A stretch of DNA of 64,000 bases from Synechococcus sp. PCC 7336. Lineage in GTDB: Bacteria > Cyanobacteriota > Cyanobacteriia > Thermostichales > PCC-7336. The DNA lies in the NCBI RefSeq assembly GCF_000332275.1, contig NZ_CM001776.1, positions 2,979,737 through 3,043,736 of the forward strand. The letters are read 5' to 3'. Made by a program: the position numbers and the translations under genes. Shown here one piece after another: positions 19,637-28,428 of this stretch (positions are counted from its first letter, which is position 1; each line of letters opens with the position of its first letter). The notes under the pieces were generated by a model, which saw only the letters and a program-made list of their open reading frames with translations, was not told where the DNA came from and did not search any database.

Positions 19637-20311
19637 TCACTCAATTGCTCGCTCGCCGTAGATCGCCAGGTACATATCTCCCACCTCCCGAACCGACAAC
19701 CCGCTGATTCCAGTGCCTTGCAGTTGCTCCTCCACTTCAGCAGCGGTGAAGGCTGCGCACAATGAATTAAAGAAATCCCGACGCAGAATTTCCGGTTCCC
19801 CTATTGCCAATGCATCGACGATCGCGCGCGCGGTCTCTGCAGACTCCGGGCGTTTGAGATCGACAACACAGATCTTCGTTCCAAGCACCGCAAGGCTCTC
19901 GATACAGTCCCACAGCACCACTGGATTGTGAAGGTGGTGCAAGAGGCTGTGAGACATTACTAGGTCGTAGGGTTGCTGGGGGATCGCGTCACTCGGGAGG
20001 GTCGTCACTAAGAAATCTACATGCGAGTTGAGCTCGGGATGGGTCTCGATCTCTTTGCGGGCCAGGTCTATCATCGGTTGAGAGCCGTCCACTCCGAGAA
20101 AACTGGCCTTGGGGTAAGCTCTGGCGAATCGGAATAACACATCTCCCGAGCCGCAGCCTAGATCCAGCACCGTGCCCGTTAGCCGCAAGGATGGAAAGAA
20201 AGATCGCACCAGCTCGACTCTTTGGCCGTGCGATCGCTCGAAATCAGCCTTGTGGTAAGCATGCGCTTGCTCCCAGTCATCCATTAGTTCTGGTTCGAGT
20301 ACCCTTTCCAT
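19637..20311 (-). CDS. SAM-dependent class I methyltransferase
   Basis: This 224-residue class I methyltransferase has motif I VLDLGCGSGDVLFRFAR (about residues 50-66), motif II FLGVDGSQPMIDLA, and the post-I block YDLVMSHSLLHHLHNP. The substrate is not evident. Similarity to UbiE/Methyltransf_11 proteins suggests a small molecule. I chose ATG 20311, preceded by GGAGAG, over a longer frame that would overlap the divergent cbiG-cobJ gene. The substrate-binding segment lies in the C-terminal 80 residues. Confidence 0.85.
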   Translation of the reverse strand: MERVLEPELMDDWEQAHAYHKADFERSHGQRVELVRSFFPSLRLTGTVLDLGCGSGDVLFRFARAYPKASFLGVDGSQPMIDLARKEIETHPELNSHVDFLVTTLPSDAIPQQPYDLVMSHSLLHHLHNPVVLWDCIESLAVLGTKICVVDLKRPESAETARAIVDALAIGEPEILRRDFFNSLCAAFTAAEVEEQLQGTGISGLSVREVGDMYLAIYGERAIE

Positions 20312-20353
20312 CAAGTCTCTCCGGCTATTTCTGTCAAACACCAGTCCCTCTGA

Positions 20354-22294
20354 ATGAGTATCTCGAATTTCCGGGCGGATGTCCGTCGGCCTGCTGCCAG
20401 ACCCATTGCTATCCTCGCTCCCACCCCCACTGCCTGCGCGATCGCCCAGCAATTGCAAGCTGGATTGGCAGAGGCTGTGGTGTGGACTAAAGCCAGCTCC
20501 GAGAGCGAGTCGGCAGAGCTTGAGAGGGTTCGCACATATACTGGATCGCTCGCAGCAGTCGTACAGCAGGTCTGGCAAGAAGCAGAGGCGCTAGTGTTCG
20601 TGCTGGCGACTGGGGCAGTCGTTCGTTTGATTGCTCCCTACCTAGCCGATAAAAGTACCGATCCGGCAGTAGTGGTGGTAGACGAGGGGGCGAAGTTTGC
20701 CATTTCGCTGTCTGGCGGTCACGGGGCTGGAGGCGATCGCCTCACCCGCGAGGTGGCAGCATTGTTAGAGGCCACGCCCGTTATTTCCTCGGCCTCCGAA
20801 GTGCATCAGTTGCCGGCCCTCGATACGTTGGGAAAGTCCTTTGGCTGGCAGCGGGGAGCAGGGGATTGGCTGGGGGTGGCAAGTGCAGCGGTGCGAGCGG
20901 CAGCAGGGGCAGGGGCGATCGCCGTGCGGCAAACCTGCGGCTGGACAATGTGGCAGCAGCAATTGCCCGATCGCCATCCGTTGGTTTGGGAGGTGTCCGA
21001 ACTGAGCGACGAGATTCCGATCCGAGCCACCCTTTGGATCTCCGATCGCCGTCCCCCTGCAGACTTGCCGCAGCCCTATGCCTGTTGGCATCCTCGGACG
21101 TTGTGGCTGGGGGTAGGCTGCGAGCGGGGGACTGCTGCGGCCACGATCGAGCGGGCGATCGCCGATCGCCTTGCGGAACTGGGGTTGGCTCGCGCAGCGG
21201 TGGCGGGACTGGCCTCGATTGCTCTGAAGGCGGATGAAGCGGGTTTATTGGCTGTTGCTCGCCAATATCAGTGGCCCCTGCGCTGGTTTGAGGCTGCCGA
21301 GCTGGCCCGAGCTACCGTACCCAATCCCTCCCCTGTTGTGGAGCGGGCGGTGGGAACGCCCTCGGTGGCAGAAGCAGCGGCGTTGCTGGCGGCCGAGAGC
21401 GATCGCCTAGTGGCCCCCAAACAGGTGTTGCGGGTTCCCGATGCGGGAGCTTGCACGGTGGCGATCGCTCGGGCCGAGTGCGAATATTCGCCGCGATTGG
21501 GTCAGTTACGGCTAGTGGGGATTGGTCCTGGATCGCTCGATTGCTTGACCCCTGCAGCTCGTCAGGCGATCGTGCGGGCCGATGCTGTGGTGGGCTACCA
21601 ACTGTATCTCGATCTCGTTTCCCCCCTGCTGCGCCCCCAACAGATTGTCTGTGCCAGTCCGATAACGCAGGAGGTGCAGCGGGCCGATGGCGCGATCGCT
21701 TTGGCTCGACGGGGCCTGTCAGTTGCCGTGCTCTCGTCAGGAGATTGCGGCATTTACGGCATGGCGGGTTTAGTGCTGGAGCGCTTGGCCCAAACGGGTT
21801 GGGACGGTCGCTCGCCCCAGGTGGAAGTTGTCCCTGGCATTACTGCCCTGCAGGCGGCGGCGGCTCGCGTTGGCGCTCCCTTGATGCACGACTTTTGTGC
21901 CATTTCGCTGTCAGATTTGCTCACCCCCTGGCCGGTTATCGAACGGCGTCTAGAAGCGGCGGCGGCGGCAGATTTTGTTGTGGCCCTCTACAATCCGCGA
22001 TCGCAAACCCGCACCCGAGGAATTGCCACCGCCCGCGATATTTTTCTACGCCATCGCTCTCCCGCGACCCCGGTAGCGATTGTCCGGGCTGCCTATCGGT
22101 CTGACGAATCCATTCAAATCACGACACTAACGGATTTCGATGTCGCTGTTGTCGATATGCTGTCAACCGTTCTCATCGGCAACAGCAACACGTTTGTTTG
22201 CGAGGGATATGCGATTACGCCCAGAGGATATCTCCGCGCTTATTCCAGCATGACTTCACCGTTGACACACCCAGATGCCGATAGATGTTCTTGA
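20354..22294 (+). CDS. cobJ: CbiG-CobJ fusion (cobalamin biosynthesis)
   Basis: A 646-residue fusion acting in corrin ring contraction. The N-terminal part (about residues 15-200) is CbiG-N like (ISLSGGHGAGGDRLTRE). The middle (about 240-365) is CbiG-C (LWLGVGCERGTAAATIERAI). The C-terminal part (about 385-630) is the precorrin-3B C17-methyltransferase CobJ/CbiH (LVGIGPGSLDCLTPAARQA and SSGDCGIYGMAGLVLE). CbiG hydrolyses the lactone of cobalt-precorrin-5A, and CobJ performs the C17 methylation and ring contraction. Fused cbiG-cobJ is common in cyanobacteria. No other cob gene lies in the window. It is divergent from the methyltransferase gene by 42 bases. Confidence 0.92.
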   Translation: MSISNFRADVRRPAARPIAILAPTPTACAIAQQLQAGLAEAVVWTKASSESESAELERVRTYTGSLAAVVQQVWQEAEALVFVLATGAVVRLIAPYLADKSTDPAVVVVDEGAKFAISLSGGHGAGGDRLTREVAALLEATPVISSASEVHQLPALDTLGKSFGWQRGAGDWLGVASAAVRAAAGAGAIAVRQTCGWTMWQQQLPDRHPLVWEVSELSDEIPIRATLWISDRRPPADLPQPYACWHPRTLWLGVGCERGTAAATIERAIADRLAELGLARAAVAGLASIALKADEAGLLAVARQYQWPLRWFEAAELARATVPNPSPVVERAVGTPSVAEAAALLAAESDRLVAPKQVLRVPDAGACTVAIARAECEYSPRLGQLRLVGIGPGSLDCLTPAARQAIVRADAVVGYQLYLDLVSPLLRPQQIVCASPITQEVQRADGAIALARRGLSVAVLSSGDCGIYGMAGLVLERLAQTGWDGRSPQVEVVPGITALQAAAARVGAPLMHDFCAISLSDLLTPWPVIERRLEAAAAADFVVALYNPRSQTRTRGIATARDIFLRHRSPATPVAIVRAAYRSDESIQITTLTDFDVAVVDMLSTVLIGNSNTFVCEGYAITPRGYLRAYSSMTSPLTHPDADRCS

Positions 22295-22372
22295 CGAGGA
22301 TATCTTTCAAGGCAGTGTGTCTGGAGCTCGATCCTTGCCTGACATCCTGACAGAAAGCGCGAGATTCCTGCC

Positions 22373-25366
22373 TTACTCCAACAGTTCTACAGTGCCAGTG
22401 CGGCCATCAATCCGAATGGTTTGGCCATCTTCGAACAGTTGAGTGGCATGGGCAATATCCATCACCGCCGGAATGTTGTATTCGCGAGCCACGATCGCGC
22501 CGTGGGATAGCCGTCCCCCCACTTCCGCCACTAAACCTGCTGCCCGAGCCAAAATCGGTGCCCAGCCCGCATCGGTATAAGGCACCACCACAATCGTATT
22601 GGGGGGAATTGGGGTGGCAGTTTGGAGGGTGCGAAACACTTTGACCTGGCCTTGCACCTGACCCACACTGGCCCCAATGCCTTGCCAAATTCCCGAACCA
22701 CGACTGGGATTGACACTAGGAATGAAGTCGGAGGGAGGATTGTTGCCATAGATAATGAATGGAATTGAAGTCTTAGCTCGGTCTCGCTCGAATTGGGCTC
22801 GTCGCTCGGTCACTAAGCATTGCATCTCCTGCGCCGAGGCTTGCGCCGGTTCAGTCATCCAGCGACGCAGTTCCTCATAGGTCAGAAAGAACAAATCTCC
22901 AGGTTGACTTAATAAGCCCCGCTCGATCGCGAGGGCTTCTAGGGCTACCGAGCTCCAACGCAACTCTGCCAACAACTTTAAATAAACCGTGGCCACGCGA
23001 CCTTTCAAGCTCAGGCGTTGCTGTACTAGATTTCGTCGCCAGCCGGATCGCTGCCTATCTGTATCGCTCGGCACTGGACTGGAGGTGGACGCAGAGGTTG
23101 AGGCAGGAGAACCTGCTTGTGGCGGATGTAAAAAGAACTGGGTAAAGAGCGCCTGCACGGGCTGGGGATCTTCGCGCCAAGTGGGAACGGCAATATCGGT
23201 ACCCACTTCGCTGAGATAACCATAACGATCGACAATTCGATCCAGTTCGGCCAGCAGCTTCTGGCCATCGGGATCTTGGCCTATGGCATCAAACAGGGCT
23301 GAGGGCTCTGAAGGGTCTTCGTCCTCCACGGACAGAGCTGCGAGGTGGGGCCAGCGCTGGCGAGCCGATTGCGCTAAGTTTTGGATCGCTCGCAAAGAAG
23401 CCACTTCTGGCAGTTGGTTTTGGTCCAGAACGGTATCGGGGACTTTGAGTAGGGTCTGCCGCAAGGCAAAACTCAAGGGGGCGAGGATGCTGTAGTAGGT
23501 GGCTCGTTCGAGCTGAGCCAGGAGTACTTCAATCCGCTCTAGGAGTTCGAGGCTGGAGAGTTGAGCTGGCGATCGCCGCTTGAGTTGGGTCGAGATGGGA
23601 TCGAACTGTTGCGCATTGTCCCGCTCGAAATCTTGCATTAAGCTCCACTCTCGACCCAGCAACCGCCCCAGTCCGGGTAAATTTCTCAGAGTGCTCGACA
23701 GTGGAGGTTTGCCGAACTTAGCCCCACGGGTGAGAAACTCCAAGCTTTCGGCAGGCAACCCCATGCGTCGAAAAATTTGCCCTAGCAGGGTTGCATTGAA
23801 ATAAGCCTGGGAATAGTGCAAGGTAGCCGTTTCGCCAAAGTCTAAGCCTTGGGTCCGTTGACCCAGAACGATCGTAAAAATCTTCCCCCAGACCCCACAG
23901 GTCAAGGGCCGATTGAGCGACCAGGTCAGGGGACGAATTGCCCCCGGAATCACTTCCGCCGCTATTTTACGGGTCCAAATCGGCGTCAGGGTGGTGATGG
24001 GACGAGCTTGCAACAGCCAAAGTTTGCGGCCATCGAAACTCCACTCGATATCCTGAGGAATGCCGTGGTAACGCAGCTCCAAATGCCGCGCCAAGTCAGC
24101 CACCCGTTGCACCAACGACAGGGGGACGGAGCCATCTAGCTTTAAATCTGGCTCAACTTCGGTCACCTCTATCGGACTTAATTCTTCTAGGGCTCGATCT
24201 TGCACTTCGATCCGGTATTGTTCCGGGGTGACTCGGCCCGACACCACTTGCTCTGCACCCCCCGCTAAGGCTTCAACCAAAACGCCATCACCCTGACCGA
24301 TCGGATCGCGGCTAAAGGCAACCCCGGCATAAACCCCTTGCACTTGCCGCTGCACCAACAAGGCCATGCCTCCCCGATCGCTCAGCTTGCGATCGCGGCG
24401 ATATTGTGTGGCCCCGGCCCGATGATAAGAAGCCCGACATTGAAGAATTGCCTGCTCTAGGTCGGTTGGGTTGGCAACATTCGAGACGGATCGGTATTGC
24501 CCCGCAGCGGAAGCATCGATTCGATCCTCCCCCAGGGCTGAAGAACGCACCACCCATGTGTGGCTCCAAGGAGAGTCTTCAGCGGCTTGCATGTGGCTCA
24601 AAAGCGATCCAGCACTAGCCCCGCTCGGCAAAATCCAGCCGGAAGGAATAGGGTAGCCCCATTGTTTCAACTGGGCCAGAGTGGCTGCTTTTTGGCCCAT
24701 GCGCTCGACGCTGGGACGATTGTCTAGAGACCCAATCACATCGCGACCTCTCAGATAGCGGAACATCTTGCGGGAGCTCGAGTTGCCTCGGACTGGGGAC
24801 AGAGCTAGATCGTCGGGGATTTGACGATAGATCCAAGCGATCGCGAGACTGAGGCCAATGACTGCAGCAACCCTAGCCGGACTCTGGGGATGGCGTAAGG
24901 CTTCCACCACTGGCAATAGACCTAACACTCCCCAGCGGACTAGGTGTCGTCGTCGCACGAATCCAAAGCTGATACCGGCAACCCCAAAAATAAGCAGGGC
25001 CGCGATCCAATCGTGGACGATATATCCCCAAACCACATTGGTCGTACCTGCGCCTCGGGTTGCGACATAGCGACCCAGTACCAGGGCAATCAGAGCGATC
25101 GCTTCCCAAGCGGGCAGGTCGGGCAACAGGAAACGAGCCAAGAGCACTGCCCCAATTCCTTTTACAGCCTCGGAGAGCACCGCTAATAGCCCTAGCCCAG
25201 TCCCACCGTGGTAAAAAGCTGCGGAGACGCTGATATTGCCAGTACCCAGATCGGATAACTGCTTGCCCCCCAATCCCCGCACAATCCAGGCGATCGCGGG
25301 CAGTCCTCCGAGCAAAGGACAAACTGTACAAAGCATCAGCGCAGCCCAGACTGGCGAAAAAGTCAT
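22373..25366 (-). CDS. PlsY-like / PEP synthase-like fusion protein
   Basis: A 997-residue fusion. Residues 1-200 are hydrophobic with several membrane spans and carry a PlsY-like glycerol-3-phosphate acyltransferase motif, LGTGNISVSAAFYHGG. A PPDK-type ATP/pyruvate-binding domain follows (about 215-480: MGQKAATLAQLKQWGYPIP, VVRSSALGEDRIDASAAGQY, LQARPITTL). A linker of about 400 residues comes next, and a C-terminal phosphohistidine domain carries GGRLSHGAIVAREYNIPAV. The barrel-type PEP/pyruvate-binding domain of true PEP synthase is missing, as in rifampin phosphotransferase-like enzymes. The substrate is unknown. A membrane-tethered phosphotransferase acting on a lipid or its precursor is an inference. 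Confidence 0.75.
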   Translation of the reverse strand: MTFSPVWAALMLCTVCPLLGGLPAIAWIVRGLGGKQLSDLGTGNISVSAAFYHGGTGLGLLAVLSEAVKGIGAVLLARFLLPDLPAWEAIALIALVLGRYVATRGAGTTNVVWGYIVHDWIAALLIFGVAGISFGFVRRRHLVRWGVLGLLPVVEALRHPQSPARVAAVIGLSLAIAWIYRQIPDDLALSPVRGNSSSRKMFRYLRGRDVIGSLDNRPSVERMGQKAATLAQLKQWGYPIPSGWILPSGASAGSLLSHMQAAEDSPWSHTWVVRSSALGEDRIDASAAGQYRSVSNVANPTDLEQAILQCRASYHRAGATQYRRDRKLSDRGGMALLVQRQVQGVYAGVAFSRDPIGQGDGVLVEALAGGAEQVVSGRVTPEQYRIEVQDRALEELSPIEVTEVEPDLKLDGSVPLSLVQRVADLARHLELRYHGIPQDIEWSFDGRKLWLLQARPITTLTPIWTRKIAAEVIPGAIRPLTWSLNRPLTCGVWGKIFTIVLGQRTQGLDFGETATLHYSQAYFNATLLGQIFRRMGLPAESLEFLTRGAKFGKPPLSSTLRNLPGLGRLLGREWSLMQDFERDNAQQFDPISTQLKRRSPAQLSSLELLERIEVLLAQLERATYYSILAPLSFALRQTLLKVPDTVLDQNQLPEVASLRAIQNLAQSARQRWPHLAALSVEDEDPSEPSALFDAIGQDPDGQKLLAELDRIVDRYGYLSEVGTDIAVPTWREDPQPVQALFTQFFLHPPQAGSPASTSASTSSPVPSDTDRQRSGWRRNLVQQRLSLKGRVATVYLKLLAELRWSSVALEALAIERGLLSQPGDLFFLTYEELRRWMTEPAQASAQEMQCLVTERRAQFERDRAKTSIPFIIYGNNPPSDFIPSVNPSRGSGIWQGIGASVGQVQGQVKVFRTLQTATPIPPNTIVVVPYTDAGWAPILARAAGLVAEVGGRLSHGAIVAREYNIPAVMDIAHATQLFEDGQTIRIDGRTGTVELLE

Positions 25367-25500
25367 AGATCGATCGAGAGAGTCCGAGCACTAAAGATAA
25401 GTTAGCGCGAGGAAGCAAGATTGGCCTAGCGATCGTGAGGCCCAAGACTGCGGTTTTGCTCAGTCCCGGGAAAGAGCACTTGCAATCTCGTCAAGTTTAA

Positions 25501-25528
25501 TTTACATTAATTTACATAAGGTTACATT
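25501..25528 (+). promoter_or_regulatory. triple HLR1 (RpaB) element
   Basis: Three successive 10-base units, TTTACATTAA, TTTACATAAG and GTTACATTTC, each carry the (G/T)TTACA(T/A)(T/A) half-site. The HLR1 consensus bound by the response regulator RpaB needs two such half-sites with a two-base gap, so two overlapping perfect sites are present. It ends 15 bases before the Psb34-like start codon, indicating high-light and redox control. Confidence 0.85.
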
Positions 25529-25543
25529 TCTTCGGAGCCCATT

Positions 25544-25711
25544 ATGTATCGTGTCGATGAAACCGGTGTCACCAACAACTATGCCGATATGCCTGCAGCA
25601 TACGTTGCCACCTATCCGACCAAAGCCGAACAACAGACCTATGCCCTGCAAGGTGCTGTCGCTATCTTGCTAGTCACTACTTTGTTGCTCACCGCGTTTG
25701 GCGTTAGCTAG
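25544..25711 (+). CDS. Psb34-like photosystem II assembly protein
   Basis: A 55-residue protein starting [17 protein letters not shown] with a single C-terminal membrane span (about residues 36-52) ending AFGVS. The layout (E-x-G-V-x-N-N, Pro-x-x-Tyr, Pro-Thr, then one span ending GVS) matches the Ssl1498 / Psb34 family. These proteins attach to CP47-containing photosystem II assembly intermediates near the site used by high-light-inducible proteins. The ATG at 25544 has a GGAG six bases before it. It sits 53 bases before an HLIP gene and behind a triple HLR1 element, so the two genes are probably one light-regulated unit. Confidence 0.75.
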   Translation: MYRVDETGVTNNYADMPAAYVATYPTKAEQQTYALQGAVAILLVTTLLLTAFGVS

Positions 25712-25764
25712 CCAATTGCAACGCTGCAAACCTAGATTCACGATTGAAGGAGAGGAACTCAGAT

Positions 25765-25956
25765 ATGAATATTACTCAAGCCGTCCGAGAACGCCAGCAA
25801 CGAGAGGCCAATTTAGGTCTCTCTCGACCCAAACTTGGTTTCACCGACTATGCCGAGAAATTCAACGGTCGGTTAGCCATGTTAGGGTTCGTCATCGGTC
25901 TTGCAACAGAATTCCTGACTGGCCAGGGTATCTTGTCTCAACTCGGATTGTTCTAA
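25765..25956 (+). CDS. hli: high-light-inducible protein (HLIP/Scp)
   Basis: A 63-residue single-helix protein of the LHC superfamily. The chlorophyll-binding helix reads [19 protein letters not shown] (about residues 31-49) with the Glu and Asn/Arg ligand pattern ExxNGRxAMxGF. HLIPs bind chlorophyll and carotenoid in thylakoid membranes and protect photosystem II and chlorophyll synthesis under stress. The start is ATG 25765, set by AAGGAGAGG. It follows the Psb34-like gene and is followed by a good terminator. Confidence 0.95.
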   Translation: MNITQAVRERQQREANLGLSRPKLGFTDYAEKFNGRLAMLGFVIGLATEFLTGQGILSQLGLF

Positions 25957-26311
25957 AATTCAACATCAGTTCTAGACAGCCAGCGGTAGCGATGCAAGCG
26001 ATCGCCGCCACAGAAATCGAGCAAACCCCCGATTTGCTGGGGGTTTTCCCCATTGGCTTTTAGAATCGCGCTCGCTAGCCCCCGTGACTGCAACACATCT
26101 GCCGAAGAGCAAGCGGAAAACTTTCTGAGAACATCCGCCAACCGGCGATCGCAGCTATTACGATGGGCGAAGTTCGCTGTCAGTCACTTCCGCTCGGTCC
26201 CAATCCCAAGGGTTCCAAAGCGCTCGGAAGGTTGCACGGCGGACGTCGAACTTGAAATTTCACCTGGAGGCTAGCAACCTTGCCATGCAGGTAGGGTTGC
26301 TTTGATTGTGT
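25957..26311. other. intergenic region HLIP / ferrochelatase-like gene
   Basis: Contains the HLIP terminator at 26023. No gene is supported in the remaining 265 bases, which must hold the promoter of the ferrochelatase-like gene. Confidence 0.5.
26023..26047 (+). terminator. rho-independent terminator after HLIP
   Basis: AAACCCCC and GGGGGTTT form a perfect 8-base stem with loop GATTTGCT and a short TTTT tract. It ends the Psb34-HLIP transcript. Confidence 0.85.
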
Positions 26312-27469
26312 ATGACAGGTATTGCAAAGGTAGCCGTTCTACTGTGTGGATACGGCGAAGTTGAAAATTACGAGGAGTTTGCGGACTACAACGAGCGGGC
26401 ACTGCGCTTACTCGCGTCTAAATTCATTAAATTTCCCGAGTTTTCCATCCCCTGGCTGGCGAAAGCATTGGAATTTACCGATCGCCGCGAGTGGAGTCAA
26501 CAAAGCCACTATCACTCTCCCCACAACGAAATTTTCGAAGCCCAGCGAACTGGGCTAGAACAAGTGCTGCAGGAGCGATACGGCGATCGCGTGGCAGTGT
26601 TCAAAGCCTTTAACTTTTGCGAGCCCTTCCTGCCCCATCAAGTGCTGCAGCAGATTCGCGAGCAAGGATACGATCGCCTGCTAATTTATCCCCTACTGGT
26701 GGTGGATTCGGTCTACACCAGCGGCTTGGCCCTGCAGCAAATCAACGAAGCCTTGGGCAGCGACCACGACTGGATTGAAGACCTGCGTTACTTGCCCAGC
26801 TTTTTCGATCGCCCCGAATACCACCAGTGCATGGCCGAGCGCATTGAAGCGCGTCTCGAAGATCTGCAGGGAAACTATGCCCGCTCCCAAATCGGCATCA
26901 TCTTGCTCAACCACGGCTGTCCGCTAGATTCCAAAGGGTTCGAAAGTGGCATTCGCGAAAGTGAAGCGCTGTACAGCAGCATTCGCGATCGCCTCATCCA
27001 CCGCTATCCGCTCGTGTCCATCGGCTGGATGAATCACGATACCCCCGGCAAGTGGACTATCCCCGATATGGAACAAGCCGCCACCAATCTCTTAACCACT
27101 GGAGCAAAAGCGCTCGTGTTTGCCCCCATCGGTTTTGCCACCGAGAACCACGAGACAATGCTGGATGTGGGTTATGCCATCAAAAAGTTTCAGTCTCGGG
27201 CTGAATGTCTCCATCTCGATTGTTTGAATGACGATCCGGCGTTTTTGCAGGTGGCAGCCGATTGGATCGATCCGCTGGCCGCCGAGCTACTGGGAGTGGA
27301 ACGGGCTGCTCAAACCGCCGCAACCCCGTCGCTTGCCAGCAAGCCCCCGACGCCCAATCGCAATCTCGATCTCCATAAACTGCTTTCGGGCAACGGCCAC
27401 CATCACCACCATCACCATGCCAACGGTCACTCTCACAGTTCTGGGAAGCACCACCATCACCATCATTAA
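26312..27469 (+). CDS. ferrochelatase-family protein with His-rich tail
   Basis: The 385-residue protein follows the chelatase pattern: N-terminal strand VAVLLCGYGEVENY, mid-block LLIYPLLVVDSVYTSGLAL, a conserved His in IILLNHGCP (about residue 205) and the C-terminal block FAPIGFATENHETMLDVG, which corresponds to PIGFVSDHxETL of ferrochelatase. The N-terminal lobe is divergent. The tail (about residues 360-385) has runs of seven and six histidines, as in CbiX-type chelatases, probably for metal binding. I start at ATG 26312. Ferrochelatase activity is not assured, because the Gly-rich first motif differs from typical HemH. It lies next to an HLIP gene. Confidence 0.65.
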   Translation: MTGIAKVAVLLCGYGEVENYEEFADYNERALRLLASKFIKFPEFSIPWLAKALEFTDRREWSQQSHYHSPHNEIFEAQRTGLEQVLQERYGDRVAVFKAFNFCEPFLPHQVLQQIREQGYDRLLIYPLLVVDSVYTSGLALQQINEALGSDHDWIEDLRYLPSFFDRPEYHQCMAERIEARLEDLQGNYARSQIGIILLNHGCPLDSKGFESGIRESEALYSSIRDRLIHRYPLVSIGWMNHDTPGKWTIPDMEQAATNLLTTGAKALVFAPIGFATENHETMLDVGYAIKKFQSRAECLHLDCLNDDPAFLQVAADWIDPLAAELLGVERAAQTAATPSLASKPPTPNRNLDLHKLLSGNGHHHHHHHANGHSHSSGKHHHHHH

Positions 27470-27537
27470 CACCGGATTAATCCAGGATTAATGCTTGCGT
27501 GCCACATTCACATACAATGGCTTGAGCGAGGGCATTC

Positions 27538-27576
27538 AAGTCACCTGGGTTGTCAAAAGTTTGACCCGGGTGACTT
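27538..27576. terminator. bidirectional terminator-like hairpin
   Basis: AAGTCACCTGGGT pairs with ACCCGGGTGACTT over 13 bases with one wobble, enclosing a further short stem (TCAAA / TTTGA). It lies between two convergent genes and probably stops both transcripts, although neither side has a strong T-run. Confidence 0.7.
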
Positions 27577-27599
27577 GTCCTATTGAGACAACTGCTGGA

Positions 27600-28067
27600 C
27601 TAGGGTAAATACTTTTGAACTGCAATCCAGCCCGTCCAGGAGACCCAGCTTAAGGCCAGCACGAGCGAGCCATTCGCCGCGAGATGCACCGATCGCGCCC
27701 AGGGTCGGAGGGGATGAATTTTGGGGCCAGACCAAACGGATAGCACTGTCAGACTGACGACCGCGAGGCCAGCCGGTAGGTGTTGGGATTGGCCGAGCCT
27801 GCCATAGTGTCCCAGGGTGCCAATAAGCCCGATCGCCAGTAGTTCTAAAACGGTCAGCCCCAGCAGAATGCCCAGACGGTAGTGCAGGCGACGCAGACTC
27901 TGGAGCCTCCGCAATTGAGATCCTGTGGCTGGGGCGACTTGGTATTGCAGGCGTTGGCGACGCATCGTCCAACCCAGAACGGCCAAACAAAGCACGAGCG
28001 CAATTGTCAGACCCATGGACCAAGCGGCAATCTGCCACAACCACATAAAAGAAGGTAAGTCCAGCAT
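27600..28067 (-). CDS. DUF4079 family membrane protein
   Basis: A 155-residue integral membrane protein with four predicted spans (about residues 8-32, 64-86, 97-114, 128-148). It has conserved histidines in RRLHYRLGILLG and KIHPLRPWARSVHLA, which resemble heme-coordinating positions in small cytochrome b-like proteins. The pattern fits DUF4079, a family mainly from cyanobacteria and plants whose function is unknown. The heme idea is inference from His placement in helices. The start ATG opens MLDLPSFMWLWQ. Confidence 0.65.
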   Translation of the reverse strand: MLDLPSFMWLWQIAAWSMGLTIALVLCLAVLGWTMRRQRLQYQVAPATGSQLRRLQSLRRLHYRLGILLGLTVLELLAIGLIGTLGHYGRLGQSQHLPAGLAVVSLTVLSVWSGPKIHPLRPWARSVHLAANGSLVLALSWVSWTGWIAVQKYLP

Positions 28068-28428
28068 GGAGTGAGCTCAGCCCTAACGACACCACCCCAT
28101 TTTGGCTTGGGGGAAACCATATGGGGCATTGAGAGGATTTGAGGTCGGGGTTTAGAATAAGCTTTTATGACTGGATATCGTTCGATGGTTAAGCGATCGA
28201 GTGAAAGCGAGTTGGCAGAAGATAGGGCTTTCGTGACTACTCTCACCGCTAACCCTACGGGTCTAGCAGGAGCTTCTCAGACTCACGAATGAGAGTTGCT
28301 GTTTCACAGGCATCCCAGCGGATAAGCCTCCACAGCCAGAGAGCGGTAGTCCAACCGCCCTGCGTTTACCTATCCTATCCCCCTCCCCGCCAAACGCTCT
28401 GCATTCTGGCGGGAGTACCCCGGAGGTC
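28068..28428. other. intergenic region, no separate gene seen
   Basis: The TerB frame stays open upstream through much of this stretch but has no start with a good ribosome binding site. A minus-strand frame at 28263-28844 is antisense to TerB and not credible. Confidence 0.45.

Noticed and set aside
20311-20578. N-terminal extension of the methyltransferase
   Set aside because: It would overlap the divergent cbiG-cobJ start and does not look like methyltransferase sequence. The ATG at 20311 has a good ribosome binding site.
27287-27472. Minus-strand frame rich in Met and Val
   Set aside because: It is the antisense reading of the histidine codons in the ferrochelatase-like tail.
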